Part shown: positions 57,339-64,000 of the stretch, one piece after another | How the letters are laid out: every line of letters begins with the position of its first letter | How positions within the stretch are numbered: position 1 is the first letter of the stretch | DNA from: Dioscorea cayenensis subsp. rotundata | Lineage: Eukaryota > Streptophyta > Magnoliopsida > Dioscoreales > Dioscoreaceae | NCBI RefSeq assembly: GCF_009730915.1 | Contig: NC_052484.1 | Location: forward strand, 1,364,001-1,428,000 | DNA: 64,000 nucleotides | Direction of reading: 5' to 3' | Made by a program: the position numbers and the translations under genes | Notes under the pieces: generated by a model | Told to the model about the DNA's origin: nothing | What the model saw: the letters and a program-made list of their open reading frames with translations, nothing else | Databases searched by the model: none

Positions 57339-58849
57339 TATTGTCTCACTTATCTATGCGCAAACATTCACATGCTTAATGTCTTGTCCCATTTGTATAT
57401 ATATATATATATGTATATTAATATATATATGAGCAGACATTCGCATGCTTTATGTTTTGTTCTATGTTGTTCTATGCACATGTAAATATAATTTTTTTTC
57501 TGGGTATATAGCCATAATTTTTTTTTTTTAAAAAAAAATAGCCAAATTTAGAAGAAATAATGGGTAAAAAAGTCAAAAACCGGGAATTGGTGGTGGGGCC
57601 CACAATGGACGAATAGAATCAGCGTGACATAAGTGCCATGTCATCGGAAAAGACCCACATCTGGAACACGTGGCATAATCAACGGTGGAGATCGCGCACG
57701 GATTTGAAGCAACGGCCAAGCACGAGTAGTAGAGCATGAAAGCGCACAACTAACGGCGGCCGTTCACCCAAAGTTCAAAGTTAGTGGCTTATTTGCACCG
57801 GAAAAAGAGACCTCTTAGTTAATCCAAACGTTAATTTTTTGGGTTTTTTTCATATGTACCCCTCTGAAAACAGGAAATTATTTACACCCCCTTGGAAAGT
57901 TTTGTATTCACGTAGATATGTTTGGACCTTTTGGCTCTTCAATAATATATATATATATATAAAGGATTAAATTTTTTAAATTTAAGAATTAAAATGAATA
58001 AATATTTTTGTAAAAAAAAAAACCAAAATGAAGAATAATACCTGTTTATGAACTACTAGAGACTTCAAAAATGATAATTTACATGTTATATTTGAAAAAC
58101 ATGCTTGAAATATAAAATTATGAATATACATCCGAAAAATCATAATTATATATATATACACGGAAATTTTTGGCCTCTCTCACATTGAAGAGTGAGCGGA
58201 GAACAAAAATAAAAGCGGACTAAAAAAGATTGAAAATGCCTGTATTTTTGTATTTTAAAAAAATATTTATAATCTCAGTTCCAAGATCATATATATACTT
58301 ATAAAATTTAATTTTTTTTGGGACATGCATGCAGTTATAATTCTCTTTTTCTATATATATAATTTTATGTACTAAAAACTCCTTCACGTATTTTCGTCGG
58401 CATCATATAATCTATGATTTTTTATGTATTTTTTTACTTTAATTTTTTTTAATTTTTTTTGGTTTTATGTTTTTAATATTTTAATAAAATGTCAAAAATA
58501 CACTTAATAGTGAAGAACAATATGAGCGTACATTGGCAAGGAATAAAGTCAGGGTAATTTTGTACTTTTACTCTAGTTTAAGATTCAAAGGTAAAATTTT
58601 TGAAAATCAATAATATTTTAGGGATCTAATAATTTTAAAAAACTTTTTTCATGAATTAAAAAAACTAAAAAAGTTGGAGAGGGACCTATGTTACTTTTAT
58701 TTTTTTAAAAAGTAAATTTCTATAAATTAAAAAAAAAAAATTAACCGTTGAGTAATTAAATGGGTAAACTTTTTAAGTGAGTTTTGCGCGTCTTTTAAGA
58801 GGCCTTATTTTTGCATTCGCTTTGTTCGACGTCTCACTCTTCTTATCTC
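57339..58849. other. Spacer and probable promoter of the OTU protease gene
   Basis: Mostly AT-rich with several T and A runs. The 57580-57800 part is less AT-rich and contains a G-box/ABRE-like CACGTGGC at 57667-57674. Two short related blocks ('cattcacatgctt' and 'cattcgcatgctt') lie at about 57367 and 57440. No gene seen. Confidence 0.4.
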
Positions 58850-59527
58850 TGCGTGGCGTGAAGAATTTGTGTCTCTTTTTCTCCAAGATTGCTTTTTTCT
58901 CAAGCGATTTCTTCTCTTCTACTCTCTAGATTCAATTGGTCGATGTTTTGAGGTATTTTCCAGTCTTCTTTGTTGGATTTTTGATTGTTTTTTTTTAATG
59001 CCTTTTTTTTTTGTTTTTTTTCTTTAAATCATGATGTAGATGCTTGTGGTTTGATTTCATGGACTAGAATTGTTTGATTGGTAACTGTGAATCATGCTAT
59101 CGTTTTTAATACTTGAATTGAATTATCAGCGTAAGAATTTGGTTTTTTTGGTTGTCATGCTGTTGTTGATGAATATATGGCTTTTTCTTTTAAGAATTTT
59201 GTGGAAATTTTTAATTTTTTTGTTTGATTTAAAGAAATTGTTCTGATTGACTTTGTGGAAATTAATGGAAGTTTAGTACCTTTAATTGTTTGGGGGATGT
59301 TGATGGGATTATAAGAAAGATGCACTTTTCTTGTTATCATCTTGTTGTGGATGAATCTATTAGATTTTGCTTCTCAGAAGTTTTGGGAAATTTTTATGGT
59401 TTAGGTAAGGAAATTATTCTGAAATTTCTATTCATTTAGTGTACAGAAGCATCTCATGGTGTCTTTTGAGAAAATTTCACCATTTTTGGATTTTTTTTTT
59501 GCTCTTTTTTTTTAAATGTATGTGTTT

Positions 59528-59561
<34 letters not shown>

Positions 59562-59703
59562 TTCCAAGTTAGGGATTTGAGATGAGTATGATGATTTTCA
59601 CTGCAGTTGGTAGTTAAGCAGGGAGCAGTATAAATCAAATTTTTTTGCACAAAGAACAGGCAATTTTGAACAAAATTTTGAGGGAGGATTCTATTTGAAG
59701 CCA
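58850..59703 (+). other. 5' UTR exon and leader intron of the OTU protease gene
   Basis: A pyrimidine-rich non-coding exon ends at 58952 (GAG|GTATTT). The next exon begins at 59607 after CTGCAG and contains the ATG at 59704. The intron holds a (TA)n microsatellite at about 59528-59560. Confidence 0.6.
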
Positions 59704-62700
59704 ATGATTATGTATGAGCAAGACCCGGATCTGCTTCGGTGGGGTTTGCATCTTCTTCATGGTGATCCATTATTTAATATTGGGTGTTGTGAAATCCCAA
59801 TTGAGAGTGTAGATAGTTTTGAGAGTGGAGTGCATGCAAGTGAAAGTAATTTTGGTACAGATCATACTAATGTTGAGAATGATGAGATCCTTGCACATGC
59901 TCTTCAGGAGGAACTATCACAAATTGCATCTAGAGAAGCATCTGGATCTTCACTTGCAGTTGATGAACTTTCGCAAGCATCTGTTCTTGCACAAGATTGG
60001 TTAGATTTTTCTGCGCGATATACACATTCAGGTTTGTGTTGTGAGAACTCAATCGATCTGCTGCGCGGTCTGCTATGTGGTTCTCTGTTCTTTATTTTTC
60101 AATTATTTATTTATTTTGATTTTTTTTTTATCAGGAACTGAAAGTGTTTCTGTGGCAATGGATGGTATGGAACCCTATTTATCTCCTGGAGAAGATTCAA
60201 ATGACGAGAACATGTGGACAATAGAGATTGCAGATGGGTCTTCCACCCTAGATGGTGAAGTAGGGAAGAGGTTGAATCAGATGGTTCCAATTCCAGTAAG
60301 TCTTGGGATCGTTTAAAACTTTAAGCATAATATTTTACCACCATTGTGGCTGCTGTTTGGTTTGATAAGTTATTTTTCAAATATGGTCTACCTGGTGTAC
60401 ATAATTTATTTCCATGAATTATATATACAAGTCTTCAAATAATTTAGTTATTTTGAGCCACAGTTGACAAAATTCACATATTTAATGCATTTCCTCTTGC
60501 ATGAGATCTTATGTCATCTAACTTATTTCATATGAATTGCTCATGCTGCTTCTTCAAGTGCTTGGGACATCAAGAATTAGGTTTTTCTTTTTCAAATTAG
60601 ATTGCGTAAAAATTATATGCTTTTGAGTTTTAGTTGTTTATGTTTTGCAGCATGTTCCTAGAATTAATGGTGAAATTCCTTCAGTTGATGAAGCTACTTC
60701 GGATCATCAGAGGCTTTTAGACAGGTAATTCCTCGATCTTTTTGTCTTTTGACCCATGCTAGTTGTATTTCAATAGATTGACTTCAAAGATATACACTAT
60801 TTTGTCTTTTTTTCTTTGTCAAGTGATTGAGTTGGAAGGCTTTAACTTTCTCATTGGAAGTGATATCTACCCATTCATTCTTGAAAAGAAAACATAATGC
60901 TTAAGGGAAGTACGGTACACATAGCTATCCCTAGTTATGGATTTGGGGAGGACTGGGAGGTTAATTGTATGCAGCCTTAGCTCCTCACAAATAGTACTTG
61001 TCACTTAATAAATGGTGCTTGTGTCATCAGTTAACAATGGGACCATTAAGTTAATATCTGTTTCTGAGAAAAGGGGGCTGTTAGGGGCACCTGGACTCAC
61101 ACTCAGGCCTTGTATCCAACTAAAACTATCTGTTTGTATAGCAACCATATGGTCCATACACAAGCTGTACCGCATTAAATTTATATCATCAAAGCAGGTT
61201 CGCATTCAATGCTTTGCAATTGTATGAGTCTGTACAGCACCTATGTAAGTTCTAAAGAGATCTACCAATACAAATTTTTTGCAGTTGTATTTGAAAACTC
61301 CACTAGGGCATTAACCTTGGTGTCTTTGGCTTTTCAATTGCTCTTTCATGACTAGATTAGGTGTAAGTACAGACTAAAAACATAAGTAATATTATATTTT
61401 GAATCTTCAGAGTCTTGATGATAAGTGCCTTGACAAGCATACTGCCTAAAGGTGATAACCTTTTTATGTCGTATGCTGCTCGATACTATTTTTTTAATCA
61501 ATTGTTGCTGGTGCTTCTATTCAGAATCTTTAATCATTCTCTGTTACATTTATCTTTTCTGACTATCTTATTTTTGAAAGTTACATAGTCTGTTATGTGT
61601 CCTGTAGGTTGCAACTATATGAGCTGATTGAGCTTAAAGTTCAAGGAGATGGTAATTGCCAGGTTAGTTACATGAGTGATATATATACTGTGCTCTAGAT
61701 CTTCATTTATTATTTTTCACATCACTTACGTATGTTTTGGACAACACAAGCATATGATTTCTTTTATTTTATCTGTGAAATAAGGTAGAAATTAACTTCA
61801 GAAACCTTACGTTTGATGGACTGTCCATTTCTTTTTTCTAATTAATAGACCTTAGACCTTTTTTCTGGTGTCCATTTGCACTTAGGTTTCCATACTTTTG
61901 AGGTTTGGAAAGATACTACTAAAATCTGGGTATCTTTTCACTAAATTAAACAGACCTATTTCACTTTTTTTTTCTGAAGAAAAATAAGATAAATTGCCAA
62001 CACGTTTCTTCTTCAGCAGACCCTTCTGCTATTCTAGCAAAGTGCACAATGAGATATGAAAAAATCTGACTAAAGTTGTTGCATTGTATGTTTTTTTTCC
62101 TAAATTGTGTTATCACAATTTCTGCCATTTAAATTTTTAGCTTTACAATTACCTTGTGGTGTTATTCCTGTTTTTTCCTTGATTGGATATCATTGATATG
62201 TAGAGTCTTGCACATAAAAGCATGTGCTTATGTTTTTAATGCCTTAAATCCTGTGAAGCATGAAATATACTTAGGTATGCCACGTCGAAGCTGTTCAGTG
62301 AGAATTATATTTTTAACCTCAATTCTGTCCAGTTTCGAGCACTATCAGACCAATTTTATCGTTCTCCTGAGCATCACAAATTTGTAAGGCAGCAAGTTGT
62401 CAATCAGGTTGGTCCATCAATCTGTAACTTCTTCCTTTCTATGCTCAACTTTAATCTTGCAATAACAAACAAATTTTTGGTAAATCTCAGCTTAAGTCTC
62501 ACCCAGAAATCTATGAAGGATATGTTCCTATGGCATACGATGAATATTTGGAAAAAATGTCGAAGTACGATATTTCTTTCCTGACTTCAAGTTGTTCAAC
62601 TGGCAATGCTTGTATTGGATTTTAATATTCTTCTTTTCCATTAAAACAGGTCCGGCGAATGGGGTGATCATGTGACATTACAGGCTGCTGCAGATTCAGT

Positions 62701-63305
62701 ATTCTAATCTCTTTCAAGTCCAACTATTTCACTTCCCATTTATATATTTGTGATTAATACATCATAAAAATTTACCAACCAAATTCAAGTTCGAGTTTCG
62801 GTTATTATTCTCTAGCACATCAAAAGTGTGTGCTAATGTTCCTTCTTAATCTTAATTGTTGAGAATCACTTTGTGAAAGAATGTTGTGCTTATATTTAAG
62901 AATTAACTTTATCATGATTAAGCTTCTTATTATTCTTGCAGTATGGAGTTAAAATGGTTATCTTTACATCGTTTAAGGACACTTGCTACATCGAGATTCT
63001 ACCTATCAACCAGAAATCTAAACGCGGTATGTCTTATTATCAAATTTTGATGTTAAAAACTTAAAAGTGTTGATCATGGTTGCTATTTAATTCTTGTATC
63101 AGAAACATCAGTTCTTTTAGATTCTTTTAGTGATATTGTATTTCATCGAATGTTTAGAACCTTGATCGATGATTTGGCATATTTCTAGTCCACATATCTA
63201 CTAATATACATGTTAATAATCAAAGATTCATATCGTTTTTCTCTGCAGTTATTTTCTTGAGCTTTTGGGCCGAAGTGCATTACAACTCGATCTATCCAGA
63301 TGGAG
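59704..63305 (+). CDS. OTU-domain deubiquitinase (plant OTU9/10/11 type), 3' end not found
   Basis: Coding exons: 59704-60031, 60135-60295, 60651-60724, 61608-61662, 62333-62407, 62491-62564, 62650-62698, 62942-63026 and 63249-63305. All phases agree, giving 319 codons before the last donor (GG|GTAAAC). The N-terminus (MIMYEQDPDLLRWGLHLL) and an acidic helix (DEILAHALQEELSQ) are followed by the OTU core: LQLYELIELKVQGDGNC with catalytic Cys205, FRALSDQFY, HPEIYEGYVPMAYDEYL, GEWGDHVTLQAAAD, then VIFLSFWAEVHYNSIYP with catalytic His311. The family removes ubiquitin chains by cysteine-protease chemistry. I could not identify the final short exon; it probably lies beyond the window, after an intron enlarged by the foldback element. 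Confidence 0.92.
60910..61115 (+). mobile_element. Au-like SINE remnant in OTU gene intron
   Basis: The block 'ggggaggactgggaggttaa' followed by 'tgtatgcagccttag', then 'gggggctgtt' and 'ctggactcac', resembles the body of the plant Au SINE family (called by memory of its style). There is no clear A box or target duplication. Old copy. Confidence 0.35.
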
Positions 63306-63454
63306 GTAAACCATTTTTACTCGCAATCATCGACATTGTTCTAGTGGTTGATATTCTTGGACTCACTCATTTATAAACACTACAAACATTTGAATTTTTA
63401 TTTTTCATTCTTTTTACAAAATGAGCTTTGGGATTTTTATGCCTTGGAAGTGCT

Positions 63455-63865
63455 TTTATAGTTAAATGTTCAAATGTTGAGTACATTTTTCTAGTGAGCA
63501 CGTAACTTTGGCATTACTTTGCACTAACTTTTAATTTATTTTAAAAATGAACACTAAGTTTTAATTTCATTTCTCCACCAAGGTAATTGGGGATACCGGT
63601 GGATTTTTGGTAATATGGACACCGTAAGACTTACGTGAATGCCCTGGGTCCATGTCATCGACTTGCCAGCTTAGCCATTAGATTGAAATTTATCGTCCAT
63701 ATTACCAAAAATCTACTGGAAATTTCCAATTTTCTCTGCCGGAGAAATGAAATTAAAACTTAATGCTCATTTTGATATAAATTGAAAATTAGTGCTCAAT
63801 CTGAAATAAGACCAAAGTTACGTACTCACTAGAAAAATTTACACGTCAAATGTTGAACTGCTTTT
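63455..63865. mobile_element. Foldback element (long inverted repeat) in OTU gene intron
   Basis: The left arm (about 63455-63660) and right arm (about 63665-63865) are inverted copies. Shared blocks are 'ttttctagtgagcacgtaac', 'ttaagttttaatttcatttc' (left arm 'ctaag'), and 'gatttttggtaatatggac'. The arms are around 200 bp each with a very short spacer. No coding sequence; target duplication not resolved. Class uncertain (MULE- or hAT-type foldback). Confidence 0.65.
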
Positions 63866-64000
63866 TTTATTCAGAGAAACACTTTACTACATAAACACTT
63901 CTTTAAAAAAAAAACAGTAATTCTCGACGAAAATAAGAAAACAAATGCATGCATCAGAGAACACTCTTTGATTCAATCTTTGATCTTATTTTATTTATGC
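63866..64000. other. Intronic or intergenic end of window
   Basis: AT-rich; no exon recognised. Confidence 0.4.

Overview
This is nuclear DNA from a flowering plant. The coding genes have many GT-AG introns, the intergenic DNA is very AT-rich, and plant LTR, LINE, SINE, hAT, CACTA, Stowaway and Tourist elements are dense and often nested. A dioscorin-like alpha-carbonic anhydrase gene suggests a monocot, possibly a yam (Dioscorea); this is an inference from one gene family. A run of exactly 1000 Ns (23911-24910) is an assembly gap.

Layout. 1-5.9 kb: AT-rich spacer, a small secreted-peptide gene on the minus strand (2599-2877), and gypsy-LTR-like sequence carrying a hAT MITE with an 8-bp target duplication. 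5.9-15.4 kb: a nest. A second copy of the peptide gene's promoter and first non-coding exon is split by two minus-strand Ty1/Copia elements. The first has an intact gag-pol ORF. The second is internally deleted and carries a 2.2-kb solo LTR in its leader. 16.4-19 kb: a CACTA MITE, a Copia-type LTR remnant and a Stowaway MITE. 21-23.9 kb: the 5' part of the carbonic anhydrase gene, which runs into the gap. 24.9-29.7 kb: three NATA1-like GNAT acetyltransferase copies (one cut by the gap, one frameshifted, one decayed).

30-33 kb: an LRR receptor-like protein gene. 34.3-38.6 kb: a TRF-like MYB (telobox) gene. 39.8-42.3 kb: translin. All three are on the minus strand. 42.5-45.3 kb: a hAT MITE, then a Stowaway MITE that contains another Stowaway, a Tourist MITE and a SINE. 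45.6-49.9 kb: a decayed minus-strand L1-type LINE. 51.3-53.5 kb: a PCRK-type receptor-like cytoplasmic kinase. 53.9-57.3 kb: an internally deleted Ty3/gypsy element. 59.7 kb to the end: an OTU-type deubiquitinase gene, incomplete at its 3' end, with a SINE-like remnant and a foldback element in its introns.

The host genes do not form one pathway. The RLP and the PCRK-type kinase both belong to families used in cell-surface immune signalling, but nothing here links them functionally. The most notable general observation is that four otherwise well-conserved host genes (NATA1-like copy 2, RLP, TRF-like MYB, translin) each carry a single +1 base in a short homopolymer. This looks more like residual assembly indel error than four independent pseudogenisations. 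No clearly new biological system is evident. The best candidates for novelty are the duplicated small secreted-peptide locus and the carbonic anhydrase whose first zinc-ligand histidine is a tyrosine.
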